This document shows, piece by piece, positions 10,680 to 19,409 of a stretch of DNA of 64,000 bases; the stretch's first letter is position 1, and each line of letters opens with the position of its first letter. A program made the position numbers and the translations under genes. The DNA is taken from NCBI GenBank assembly GCA_002238585.1, contig MPMQ01000006.1, positions 25,419 through 89,418 of the forward strand, written 5' to 3'. The stretch comes from Kistimonas sp. bin40. Its GTDB lineage: Bacteria > Pseudomonadota > Gammaproteobacteria > Pseudomonadales > Endozoicomonadaceae. Below the pieces are notes generated by a model. That model saw only the letters and a program-made list of their open reading frames with translations. It was not told where the DNA came from and searched no databases.

Positions 10680-12260
10680 TCAAAATGCTGCTCGCCAGGT
10701 GTCGCTATCCGGTAGAGAAATCAACTCCTGCCAGAACGCCTTGTCATCATCCGAGAGGGACAAGACAGCGGCATCCGGGTCACATGCGTCGGTACCCAGC
10801 TGTGCGCAAAACGGCGAGGAAGGGTTGTCAGCGGCCCAGCCGGTCAGCCAGTCGGACATATCAACATCCGGTGCGACCATCGATTCCAGCCCCGCACACT
10901 CCAGGCTTGGCAGCAGGGATGAAGAAGGCCAATCGCCCCACTGCGACAGCTGCTGTTCCTCATCAGGCATGGCGGTTGAGCCTGGGCGCTGCTGCCCTGC
11001 GGACAAGACTGCCGTTGTGAAACAGGGGCTGTCGTGACCAACCCCGGTGCTCTGATGATCCTGATCGGCAGCAGGCCCTGCATCCACCGGGACACCGGGG
11101 CCGGCCCCGGCTGCGATGCAAGAAGGATATGAGGGTGCATTGTGCACAGGCCAGCCGGGCTCTGGCTGCATGGGTATGCTCGTCGGCCCTTTGCCAACCG
11201 CAAGGCGTCGGGAACAACCCGCGCGGTCCCTGCCAGAGAGCTGGCCTTCACAGGAACCCGCTGAGGGCTCAGACATATTTGTGCTCGCTTCTTTCAAATC
11301 GACCCGGTTTTTTCCTTCCGGGTGCCGGTCTTTTCCTTCCGGGTGCCGGTTTTTTCCTTCCGGGTGCCGGTTTTTTCCTTCCGGGTGCCGGTTTTTTCCT
11401 TCCGGGTGCCGGTTTTTTCCTTCCGGGTGGATGTACCAGTGTCGTTTCAGGCTCTCGAATCGTGCGAATGCACGCCCACAGCCTTTCCAGGAACAGGCAA
11501 AGGGTTTTTCTCCAGAGTGGACACGCAAGTGCTGTGTCAGATGGGAAGATTGTGTGAACACACGCCCACAGCCCTCATGGGAACAGACAACAGGCTTTGC
11601 TCCGGAATGGACGCGCAGGTGTCTTTTCAGATCGCTTGATTGTATGCACGCATAGTCACAACTTTCGCGGGGACAGACAAAGTTTCTTTGTCCGGAGTGG
11701 ACATACCTGTGCCTTATCAGGTGGCTTGAGCTTGCGAACGCGCGCCCGCAGCCCACATAGCGACAGACAAAAGGTTTTTCTCCCGTATGGACGCGCACGT
11801 GTTGTTGCAGCTGGATCGATTGTACGCACGCATAGCCGCAACCTTCCTGGGGACAGACAAAGGTTTTTTTTGCTGAATGACCCCACAAGTGCTGTCTCAG
11901 GTTATCTGATCGTGCGAATGGCTTCCCACAGCCTTCCCAGGAACAGACAAAAGGTTTTTCTCCCGTGTGGGTACGCCAGTGTTTTTTCAGATCGCTGGTT
12001 TGTCCGAACGCGCGCCCACAGCCCTCCCAGGAACAGGCATGTTTTTTTTTACCCGTGCGGGTGCGCTGATGTGGCATCTGACCCTTGTTGTCGTCCGATT
12101 CCTGTTCACAGTCTCCTCGCAAGGCCGCACAAGGTTTTGAACCAACACAGACAGGAAGCCAGACGGCTTTTTCCTCTGGCGAGGCACCCTGAGGACGGGC
12201 CGCCTGTGTTGGCGCGCGGCAAGGTTCCCGTTTTCCGGAATGCGTTGTCACAAGAAGCAT
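10680..12260 (-). CDS. ZF8: C2H2 zinc-finger protein, 7 fingers, HPEGKNR repeat
   Basis: 526 aa from ATG (MLLVTTHSGKRE). Seven fingers at about residues 68-278 carry helices QTSDLKK, RSDNLRQ, QSIQLQQ, SSSHLIR, QSSDLKR, QSSHLTQ and RFESLKR. They are followed by six copies of H-P-E-G-K-N/D-R. Linker and tail closely match ZF7, with the same VDLKEASTNM and AADQDHQSTG segments. The fingers only partly correspond, so the two genes share ends but have reshuffled middles. The C-terminal domain has DMSDWLTG, DNPSSPF and [15 protein letters not shown]. The gap to ZF9 is 107 bp, shorter than usual. Confidence 0.92.
   Translation of the reverse strand: MLLVTTHSGKREPCRAPTQAARPQGASPEEKAVWLPVCVGSKPCAALRGDCEQESDDNKGQMPHQRTRTGKKKHACSWEGCGRAFGQTSDLKKHWRTHTGEKPFVCSWEGCGKPFARSDNLRQHLWGHSAKKTFVCPQEGCGYACVQSIQLQQHVRVHTGEKPFVCRYVGCGRAFASSSHLIRHRYVHSGQRNFVCPRESCDYACIQSSDLKRHLRVHSGAKPVVCSHEGCGRVFTQSSHLTQHLRVHSGEKPFACSWKGCGRAFARFESLKRHWYIHPEGKNRHPEGKNRHPEGKNRHPEGKNRHPEGKDRHPEGKNRVDLKEASTNMSEPSAGSCEGQLSGRDRAGCSRRLAVGKGPTSIPMQPEPGWPVHNAPSYPSCIAAGAGPGVPVDAGPAADQDHQSTGVGHDSPCFTTAVLSAGQQRPGSTAMPDEEQQLSQWGDWPSSSLLPSLECAGLESMVAPDVDMSDWLTGWAADNPSSPFCAQLGTDACDPDAAVLSLSDDDKAFWQELISLPDSDTWRAAF
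11307..11432. repeat. 21-bp minisatellite, 6 copies, in ZF8
   Basis: The unit is about gttttttccttccgggtgcc plus g. It encodes the seven-residue HPEGKNR repeat on the minus strand. It sits at the same place (just after the last finger) as the unrelated 15-bp repeat in ZF7. Confidence 0.93.
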
Positions 12261-12367
12261 GGCTACCTAAAACCTGAACGATCAATGTCAGGGCTTGGAC
12301 AACACTTGCTCCTTGTGTGACACCCGGCAGCTGACAAGCTGGCCAGCCATGCTGGCAAGGCGCAGGA

Positions 12368-13918
12368 CTATAACCTGAACCCGGCAGCTGAAGTGCGACT
12401 CACAGTGCTGCTCGCTTCGCTATCCGGTGGAGAAATCAACGCCTGCCAGAACGCCTTGTCATCATCAGAGAGGGACAAGGCTGCGGCATCCGGGTCCCAC
12501 GCGCCTGTACCCCACTGTGAGCAAATCGACCAGGAAGGGTTCTCAGCGGCCAGGCCGGTCAGCCAGTCGGACATATCAACATCCTGTGCGGCCATCGATT
12601 CCAGCCCCGCAAACTCCAGGTTTTGCAGCAGGGATGAAGGAGACCCATCGCCCCACTGCGACAGCTGCATTTCCTCATCGGGCTTGGCGGTTAAGCCTGG
12701 GCGCTGCTGCCCTGCGGACAAGGCTGTCGTGCTGGGACAGACAAAAAGTTTTCCTCCTGCATGTGTGCGCCAGTGTTGTTTCAGATGGTGTGATCGTGCG
12801 AACGCGCGTTCACATCCGTCATAGGAACACAGAAAAGGCTTTTCTCCGGAATGGACACGCAGGTGTCTTTTCAGATCGATTGATTGTGTGCACAAATAGT
12901 CACAACCTTCGTAGGAACAGACAAAGTTTTTTTGTCCGGAGTGGACGTACCCGTGCCTTGCCAGGTGGCCTGAGCTTGCGAACGCGCGCCCGCAGCCCAC
13001 ATGGAGACAGACAAAAGGTTTTGCTCCAGTATGGACACGCAAGTGTCGTTGCAGTTGGCTCAATTGTACGCACGAAAACCCGCAACCTTCCTGGGGACAG
13101 CCAAAGGGTTTTGTTCCTGCATGATCCCACAAGTGTTGTCTCAGGCTTGCTGAGCGTCCAAACGCACGCCCACAGCCTTGCCTGGGACAGGCAAAGGGCT
13201 TCTCTCCTGAATGATCGTACCAGTGACCTCTCAGGCTATCTGATCGTCCGAATGCACGCCCACAGCCTTGCCTGGGACAGACAAAGGGTTTTTCTCCGGA
13301 GTGAACACGCAAGTGCTGTGTCAGATGGGCTGATTGTCCGAACGCGCGTCCACAGCCCTCATGGGAACAGACAAAAGGCTTTGCTCCGGAATGGACACGC
13401 CAGTGTCTTCTCAGGTCCCTTGGTTGTGCGCCCGAATATTGACAACCGCTGAAGGAACAGACAAAGGCTTTTTCGCGTGAGTGGATGCGCTGGTGCTCTC
13501 TCAGCCTGCTTGATAGCGCGCAGGCATAGCCACAAGCTTCGTGGGGACAGACAAAAGATTTTTCCCCTGAATGTCCCCACAAGTGTCGTCTCAGGCTATC
13601 TGATCGTCCGAACGCACGCCCACAGCCCTCATAGGGACAGACAAAAGGTTTTACGCCAAAGTGGATACGCCAGTGTCTTTTCAGGTCGCCTGAAAATCTG
13701 AATGCACGCCGGCAGCCTTCCTGGAAACAGACAAGATCTTTTTTATCGGTGCGGATGCGCTGGTGTGCCATCTGTCCCCTGTTGTTACCGGATTCTTGCT
13801 CACAGTCCCGGGCACAAGGTTTCGAACTGCCGGAGACAGGATAACGGCGGAGACTGGCAGCCTGCGCTGACTCGCAAACAAGTGCCTGTTGTCCGGGGGC
13901 CGTTGTCACAGGAAACAT
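12368..13918 (-). CDS. ZF9: C2H2 zinc-finger protein, 11 fingers, no linker
   Basis: 516 aa from ATG (MFPVTTAPGQQA). The N-terminal module is short (about 45 residues). Eleven fingers at about 48-380 carry helices FSGDLKR, RSDSLRR, LSSRLRE, QPRDLRR, QSAHLTQ, RSDSLRG, RSASLRQ, QLSQLQR, SSGHLAR, QSIDLKR and RSHHLKQ. A twelfth begins (LFVCPS) and runs straight into the tail (TTALSAGQQRPG), so the whole Pro-rich linker and half a finger were removed by an in-frame deletion. The C-terminal domain has DMSDWLTG, ENPSWSI and [15 protein letters not shown]. Confidence 0.92.
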   Translation of the reverse strand: MFPVTTAPGQQALVCESAQAASLRRYPVSGSSKPCARDCEQESGNNRGQMAHQRIRTDKKDLVCFQEGCRRAFRFSGDLKRHWRIHFGVKPFVCPYEGCGRAFGRSDSLRRHLWGHSGEKSFVCPHEACGYACALSSRLREHQRIHSREKAFVCSFSGCQYSGAQPRDLRRHWRVHSGAKPFVCSHEGCGRAFGQSAHLTQHLRVHSGEKPFVCPRQGCGRAFGRSDSLRGHWYDHSGEKPFACPRQGCGRAFGRSASLRQHLWDHAGTKPFGCPQEGCGFSCVQLSQLQRHLRVHTGAKPFVCLHVGCGRAFASSGHLARHGYVHSGQKNFVCSYEGCDYLCTQSIDLKRHLRVHSGEKPFLCSYDGCERAFARSHHLKQHWRTHAGGKLFVCPSTTALSAGQQRPGLTAKPDEEMQLSQWGDGSPSSLLQNLEFAGLESMAAQDVDMSDWLTGLAAENPSWSICSQWGTGAWDPDAAALSLSDDDKAFWQALISPPDSEASSTVSRTSAAGFRL

Positions 13919-14053
13919 GGGGATCGAAAACCTGAGCGATCAATGGTGCGGCTTGGACACCAGTTATACCCTTGTCCAACGCCCGGCAGCTGACAAGCCA
14001 GTCATGCTCTCCTGGAGCCGGACCCTGAGCCGGCCCGGCAGCCGAAGTCCGCC

Positions 14054-15586
14054 TCAGGGTGCAGAGCGCAAGGTTTCAGTAGCCGTTGAAGAAAGCAAAG
14101 CCTGCCAGAAAGCCCTGTCATCATCCGGGAGAGCCAGGGCTGCGGCATCCGGGGCACGCGCGTCTGCTGTGTCCAGAAAACCCGGCAGCCAGGGGGGGCT
14201 CTCGCTGGCGAAGCCGGTCGGCCAGCCGGACAGGAAAACATCCGGCGCCAGCATCGATTCCAGCTCCGCGACAGCTGCGGCTGGTGACGCAGGCGAAGGG
14301 GACATGCCAGGCCCGGGGAATATATTTTCTTCTCCGTCTGGAGCTGGGGCGCTCCCGCCGGAGAGGCGCGGGACAATCTGCAAGCCCCGGTCGCGGACTG
14401 GCACCGGGGCGGTCCCGGCCCGGACGCCGGAACAGGCCGCCGCTGCAGTGGGAGAGGGATGCTGTTGGTTGACCGGGCGCCGCTTGTCGGCCGCAAGAGC
14501 GCAGGAACCCAGTGCGCTGTCTCTCCGGGCGGACGGCTGTCCACAGGAAACACCAGATGGCATGGACGTGTCTGCACGCCCTCCCTGCCTGCTGGCATGG
14601 GGGGTATTTTTGATGTGGACACGCAAGTGTCGTTTCAGGTGGGTTGATTGTACAAACGCGCGCCCACAGCCGTCCCGGGGACAGGCAAAGGGTCTTTCTC
14701 CGGTGTGGCAGCGCTCGTGCTTTTTCAGATCGCTTGATTGCGCACACGAATATCCACAGCCCTCCCAGGGGCAGCAAAAAGGTTTTTCTCCGGTGTAGCG
14801 ATGCTTGTATTTTTTCAGGTGGTTAGATTGTTCGCACGCATATTCACAGCCGTCGCAGGAACAGACAAAGCGCTTTCCTCCGGCATGGCGGCGGCGCTTG
14901 TGGCTTTTCAGGCTGCCTGGCAGTGCATACGCATGGCCACAGTCTTCGTACGGACAGACCAGATATTTTTTGCTGGAGCGGGAATGGGTGGACAGGTGTT
15001 GTGTCAGGTTGGCTGGATGTGCGAACGCGCGCCCACAGCCCTCATGGAAGCAGGCAAAGGGTTTGTCGCCGGAGTGAACGCTCAGGTGCCATCTCAGGTG
15101 GACCAATTGCACGAACCTGCTTCCACAGCCCTCCTGAGGACAGCAAAAAGGTCTTTCGCGGGAGTGAATACGCAAGTGTGGTGTCAGGTTGGGCAATTGT
15201 GAGAACGCGCGCCCACAGCCCTCCCAGGGACAGACAAAGGGTTTTTCGCCGGTGTGGACGCGCCAGTGCCGTGTCAGGCGCCCTGATTGTCCGAACGCGC
15301 GCCCACAGCCTTCCCAGGAACAGACAAAGGTCTTTTTTTCAGTACGGATGCACAGGCGTGCCATCCGGCCCCTTCGGCCCCTTCGGCCACCGGCCCATTG
15401 ATCACTGCCCCCGCGCAAGGCAGCCACAGGTTTGGCGCTGACGCCGACAGGACGCCGGGCTGTTGTGCTCTTGTGTGAGAGGCGGCTGTGCGCGAGGCGG
15501 CTGTGCGCGAGGCGGCAGGAATCTGCTGCCTGCGCTGGCGCGAGACAAAACCCCCGTTGTTCAGGGTCGGTTGTAACAGGAAGCAT
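14054..15586 (-). CDS. ZF10: C2H2 zinc-finger protein, 8 fingers
   Basis: 510 aa from ATG (MLPVTTDPEQRG); the frame is open to 15598. The N-terminal module contains a small S-R-L-A-H repeat encoded by a 15-bp tandem repeat (15479..15520). Eight fingers at about residues 84-325 have helices QSGRLTR, QLPNLTP, QLVHLRW, HPANLTQ, LPGSLKS, QSNHLKK, QSSDLKK and QSTHLKR. The sixth has Tyr at the first zinc His. A non-canonical linker (SRSSKKYLVC) separates fingers 4 and 5. The C-terminal domain has FLSGWPTG, ESPPWLP and [15 protein letters not shown]. Confidence 0.92.
   Translation of the reverse strand: MLPVTTDPEQRGFCLAPAQAADSCRLAHSRLAHSRLSHKSTTARRPVGVSAKPVAALRGGSDQWAGGRRGRRGRMARLCIRTEKKTFVCSWEGCGRAFGQSGRLTRHWRVHTGEKPFVCPWEGCGRAFSQLPNLTPHLRIHSRERPFCCPQEGCGSRFVQLVHLRWHLSVHSGDKPFACFHEGCGRAFAHPANLTQHLSTHSRSSKKYLVCPYEDCGHAYALPGSLKSHKRRRHAGGKRFVCSCDGCEYACEQSNHLKKYKHRYTGEKPFCCPWEGCGYSCAQSSDLKKHERCHTGERPFACPRDGCGRAFVQSTHLKRHLRVHIKNTPHASRQGGRADTSMPSGVSCGQPSARRDSALGSCALAADKRRPVNQQHPSPTAAAACSGVRAGTAPVPVRDRGLQIVPRLSGGSAPAPDGEENIFPGPGMSPSPASPAAAVAELESMLAPDVFLSGWPTGFASESPPWLPGFLDTADARAPDAAALALPDDDRAFWQALLSSTATETLRSAP
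15479..15520. repeat. 15-bp tandem repeat in the N-terminal module of ZF10
   Basis: Unit gaggcggctgtgcgc, two full copies and a partial third. It encodes S-R-L-A-H repeats on the minus strand. It is the only repeat of this kind seen in an N-terminal module rather than in a linker. Confidence 0.85.
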
Positions 15587-15725
15587 GGTCACCAACAATT
15601 TGAACGATCAACGCTGAAGCTTGGACCTGGTGACAGGCTTGTGTGGCGCCGGGCAGCTGACAAGCCGGTCAGCGCTGCTGTCCTGGCGCACGACCTGGAA
15701 CCGGGCCCGGCAGCCGAAGTCCGAC

Positions 15726-17543
15726 TCAAGGGGGCAGGTGCAAGGTTTCAGTATCCGCTGGAGAAAGCAACGTCTGCCAGAAAGCCTTCTCATCATCGGC
15801 ACGCAACGCGGAAGCGGCATCCAGATCAAACGCACCTGTATCAGGCAGTGAGCACAACGGCGAGGAGGAACTCTCACCAGGGAAGCCGGGCAACCAGTCA
15901 GACATATCAACATCCTGTGCCGGCATGGATACCAGCCCCGCGAAATCCGCGTCTTGCAGCAGGGCACAAGGGGGCAGGGCGTCCCATTGCGCCCGCTGTT
16001 CTTCCTCCTCGGGTAACGCAGGGCTCCTGTCGCGCCACTGATGTTCTGCGGCGGGTGCTGTCGTTGTGGCACAGGGCCGGTCGCGGTCAAACCCGGGACT
16101 CTGGCGATCCAGATCCGCAACAGGGCCGGTAACCACCGGAACGCCAGCCCCGGCTGCAAGGAAAGGGAGATGCGAGGGGTGATTTTCCAAAGGCAACCGT
16201 AATCCTGATGGTCTGGGTGCTCTTGTCAGCCTTTGGGTAACTTCAAGGTGGCGGGAACGGCCGGCGCTGCCCCTGCCAGGGCTCCCGGGACCTGATCGCA
16301 CAGACAGCTTTTTTCTCCCTTTGCGCAGGCTGACAAAGGGTCTCCCTCCTGCATGGACACGCCTGTGGATTGTCAGCGTGTATTTTCGGAAAAATAAACG
16401 TCCACAGCCTTCGTAGGCACAGACAAAGGGTCTTTCTCCGGTGTGGCAACGCTTGTGCCTTGTCAGGTCGCCTGACCGGGCGCACGCATGTCCACAGCCG
16501 TAGTAGGGACAGACAAAAGGTTTTTCTCCGGAGTGACAGCGCAGGTGTCTCCTCAGGCTGTCTGATACTGCGAATGCACGCCCACAGCTTTCGTAAAGAC
16601 AGACAAAAGGTTTTTCTGCGCAGTGGCGGCGCAGGTGTTTCCTCAGGGAGCCTGATACTGCGAACCTGCGCCCACAGCCTTCATAAGGACAGACACAAGG
16701 TTTTGCTCCGGAGCGATTGCGCTGCGGGTCTCGCTTCAGGGAATCTGATCGTCTGGACGCAGGCTCATGGCTTTCATGGGAACAGGCAAGGGATTTTTTT
16801 CCTGCGTGCACGCGCAAGTGTTGTGTCAGGTCGGCAGCTCGTACAAACGCGCACTTGCAGCTTTTCCAGGGACAGACAAAGGGTCTTTTCCCGGCATGAA
16901 GGCGCAAGTGCTGTGTCAGGCCAACTGAGTCCCTGAACACGTACCCACAGCTTTCATAAGGGCAGGCACAAAGGTTTTCTCCGGCGTGTATGCGCAAATG
17001 TTTTTTCAGGTGGTGTGGTTCGGCGCACGAATAGCGGCAGCCGTCCTGAGGACAAACCAGGGCTTTTCTTCCTGAGTGCCCAAGCAAGTGTTTTGTCAGC
17101 TTGGCGGATTGTCCATACGCGCACCCACAGTCTTCCCAGGGACAGACAAAGGGTTGTTTGCCGGCGTGAATGCGCAAGTGTTGTGTCAGGCCCGCTGATT
17201 GTCTGAACGCATAGCCACAGTTGTCATAGGGGCAGACAAAAGGTTTGCTTGCCGGGTGGATGCGCCCGTGTTCTTTCAGATCGCTTGATCCTGCGCCCGA
17301 ATATCCACAGACGCTGTCGGAACGGACCAGGGTTGTCGGGGCGGTGAGAGCGCACAGCTGCGCCGCCCGGCCGCTGGTGTCACCGGGTCCCGGGTCACCG
17401 CGCACGAAAGCCAAAGGTTTTGGGCGGCTGAGGACAAGACACCGGACGACTTTCTTCTGTTGCGTGCAGCGCAGAGGATTGGCAGCCTCTACCGGCGCGC
17501 GAAAAGGTTGTCGTTTGCCGGGATAATTTGTAACAGGAAACAT
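15726..17543 (-). CDS. ZF11: C2H2 zinc-finger protein, 9 intact of 11 fingers
   Basis: 605 aa from ATG (MFPVTNYPGKRQ); TTG at 17564 is an alternative. The first unit (SVCGYSGAG) and the seventh (LACSHESHE...RDPQRN) have lost ligands. Intact helices include QSAGLTQ, QSAKLTK, EPHHLKK, DSVGLTQ, RAADLTQ, VSGSLRK, VSDSLRR, RSGDLTR and RKYTLTI. Fingers 2-4 and 5-7 have the same order of types, suggesting an old three-finger duplication. The linker is followed by the C-terminal domain with DMSDWLPG, ESSSSPL and LRADDEKAFWQTLLSP. Confidence 0.92.
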   Translation of the reverse strand: MFPVTNYPGKRQPFRAPVEAANPLRCTQQKKVVRCLVLSRPKPLAFVRGDPGPGDTSGRAAQLCALTAPTTLVRSDSVCGYSGAGSSDLKEHGRIHPASKPFVCPYDNCGYAFRQSAGLTQHLRIHAGKQPFVCPWEDCGCAYGQSAKLTKHLLGHSGRKALVCPQDGCRYSCAEPHHLKKHLRIHAGENLCACPYESCGYVFRDSVGLTQHLRLHAGKRPFVCPWKSCKCAFVRAADLTQHLRVHAGKKSLACSHESHEPASRRSDSLKRDPQRNRSGAKPCVCPYEGCGRRFAVSGSLRKHLRRHCAEKPFVCLYESCGRAFAVSDSLRRHLRCHSGEKPFVCPYYGCGHACARSGDLTRHKRCHTGERPFVCAYEGCGRLFFRKYTLTIHRRVHAGGRPFVSLRKGRKKLSVRSGPGSPGRGSAGRSRHLEVTQRLTRAPRPSGLRLPLENHPSHLPFLAAGAGVPVVTGPVADLDRQSPGFDRDRPCATTTAPAAEHQWRDRSPALPEEEEQRAQWDALPPCALLQDADFAGLVSMPAQDVDMSDWLPGFPGESSSSPLCSLPDTGAFDLDAASALRADDEKAFWQTLLSPADTETLHLPP

Positions 17544-17694
17544 GGCCACTGAAAACCTGAGCAATCAACGTCAGGGCTTCGACAGCAGTTGCGCTCTTGG
17601 GTGCCGCCGGCAGCTGACATACCTGCCAGCCTTGCTTTCCTGGCGCGGCACCATCACCTGAGCCCGGCAGCCAGCGTCCGGCGCAAGGCACTGA

Positions 17695-19269
17695 TCACCG
17701 GGTTGGGGAATCGGCTGGAGAAAGCAATGCCTGCCAGAAAGCCTTGTCATCATCTGTCCAGAACGGGGAAGCGGCATAGGGGTCCATCACGCCGGGCCTC
17801 TGCTGTAAACAAAACGGCCAGAAAGCGCTCTCATCAAGGCCGCCGGTCAGCCAGTTGGACATGTCATTATCTTGTGCAGGCACCGGTGGCAGCCCCGCAA
17901 ACTCTACGGCTGGCAACAGCAGCGCCGGCGGCATAGCAGGGTTTGGGAATACATTTTCTCCCCTGGCAGGCATAGCCTCCCCGCCAGCAGGCAAGGGCAC
18001 TGCAGATGCCTCTGTCAGGGTGGAACAGGCGCACGCGCGTGCAGCACCGGCGCCCTGGCGGTTCCAGGCTGGTGTCCCGGCGTCCGCCTGAACGCCGGGA
18101 CAAGTCGCAGGTGCAACGGGAGCCCGGGACCATGGTTTTACCGGCAGTCGTTTGTCAGCCTCAAGGTGCCGCCCACCGCCTGCTCTGTCGCTCCGGGGGG
18201 ACTGGCGTCCACAGCAGACGCCCCATTGCACGAACATGTCTGTTCCTCCTTCCTGCCAACAGACACGGGGTTTGCCCCGGGTGTGGCCGCGCCAGTGATA
18301 TGTCAACTGATCTGATCGTCCAAACAGGCGCCCACAGTTTTCCCAGGGACATGCAAAGGGTTTTTCTCCGGAGTGGGACAGCCAGTGTCTCTTCAGGTTG
18401 CCCGATTGCGTGAACGCATTTCGGCAGTCGCCGTAGCAACAGACAAAGAGTTTCGCTCCTGAGTGGCAACGCTGGTGTTGTGTCAGGTGAACTGATTGTC
18501 CAAACGCGCGCCCACAGCCTTGCCTGGGACAGACAAAGGGTTTTTCCCCGGAGTGGGTACGCCAGTGTCTTTCCAGGTTGGCCGCTTGTGTGAACCCGTA
18601 TCCACAGCCTGCGTAGGAACAGACAAAAGGTCTGTCTCCTGAATGGCGATGCTTGTGCCTTTGGAGTTTGTGTGACTGTACGCACGCGTATCCACAGCCT
18701 TCCCGGGGACAGACAAAAGGTTTGTCTCTTGAATGCCGACGCTGGTGCTTTTCCAGCTTCTGTGACAGTACGCACGAATATCTACAGCCTTCCCAGGGAC
18801 AGACAAAGGGTTTTCCGCAGCGGTGGGCGAGCAAGTGTTGTGTCAGTCTGGTTGATTGTATAAACGCGCGGCCACAGCCTTCCCGGGGACAGCAAAAAGG
18901 GCGTTCCCCAGAGTGAACACGCAAGTGCTGTGTCAGGTTGGACGATTGTGCGAACGCGCGCCCACAGTCCTCCCGCGGACAGACAAACGGTTTTTCGCCA
19001 GTGTGGACGCGCTCGTGCCTTGTCAGGTGACCTGAGTCTGCGAACAGGCGCCCACAGCCTTCCCAGGAGCAGACATGGATATTTTTCCCGGTGTGGGTAC
19101 GCTGACGTGCCATCTGGCCCCTTTGGTTACCGACCCATGGCTTGCTGCTCCCGCGCACGGCAGCACAAGGCTGTGAACCAACGCCGACAGGAAACCGGAC
19201 GGATGTTCCCTTTCGCTTTGGCGCACTACAAAGTTTCCGTTTTTCACAGTGAGTTGTCACAGGAAGCAT
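17695..19269 (-). CDS. ZF12: C2H2 zinc-finger protein, 9 fingers
   Basis: 524 aa from ATG ([12 protein letters not shown]); an in-frame upstream start is at 19290. Nine intact fingers at about residues 65-335 carry helices DSGHLTR, QSSNLTQ, QSTRLTQ, LSQKLEK, QSHKLQR, QAANLER, QSVHLTQ, QSGNLKR and RSDQLTY. No finger has lost ligands, so it is one of the best-kept members. The linker is Pro/Ala-rich, ending in [16 protein letters not shown], a segment shared with ZF16. The C-terminal domain has [15 protein letters not shown] and [15 protein letters not shown]. Confidence 0.93.
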   Translation of the reverse strand: MLPVTTHCEKRKLCSAPKRKGTSVRFPVGVGSQPCAAVRGSSKPWVGNQRGQMARQRTHTGKNIHVCSWEGCGRLFADSGHLTRHERVHTGEKPFVCPREDCGRAFAQSSNLTQHLRVHSGERPFCCPREGCGRAFIQSTRLTQHLLAHRCGKPFVCPWEGCRYSCVLSQKLEKHQRRHSRDKPFVCPREGCGYACVQSHKLQRHKHRHSGDRPFVCSYAGCGYGFTQAANLERHWRTHSGEKPFVCPRQGCGRAFGQSVHLTQHQRCHSGAKLFVCCYGDCRNAFTQSGNLKRHWLSHSGEKPFACPWENCGRLFGRSDQLTYHWRGHTRGKPRVCWQEGGTDMFVQWGVCCGRQSPRSDRAGGGRHLEADKRLPVKPWSRAPVAPATCPGVQADAGTPAWNRQGAGAARACACSTLTEASAVPLPAGGEAMPARGENVFPNPAMPPALLLPAVEFAGLPPVPAQDNDMSNWLTGGLDESAFWPFCLQQRPGVMDPYAASPFWTDDDKAFWQALLSPADSPTR

Positions 19270-19409
19270 GGCCACCGAACACCTGATCAATTAACGCTGG
19301 GCGTTGGACAACACTTGCGCTCTTGTGTGATACCCCGTAGCTGACAAGCCTGCCAGCTGTGCTGTCCTGGCACGGGACCTGGAACCGGGCCCGGCGGCCG
19401 AAACCCGAC

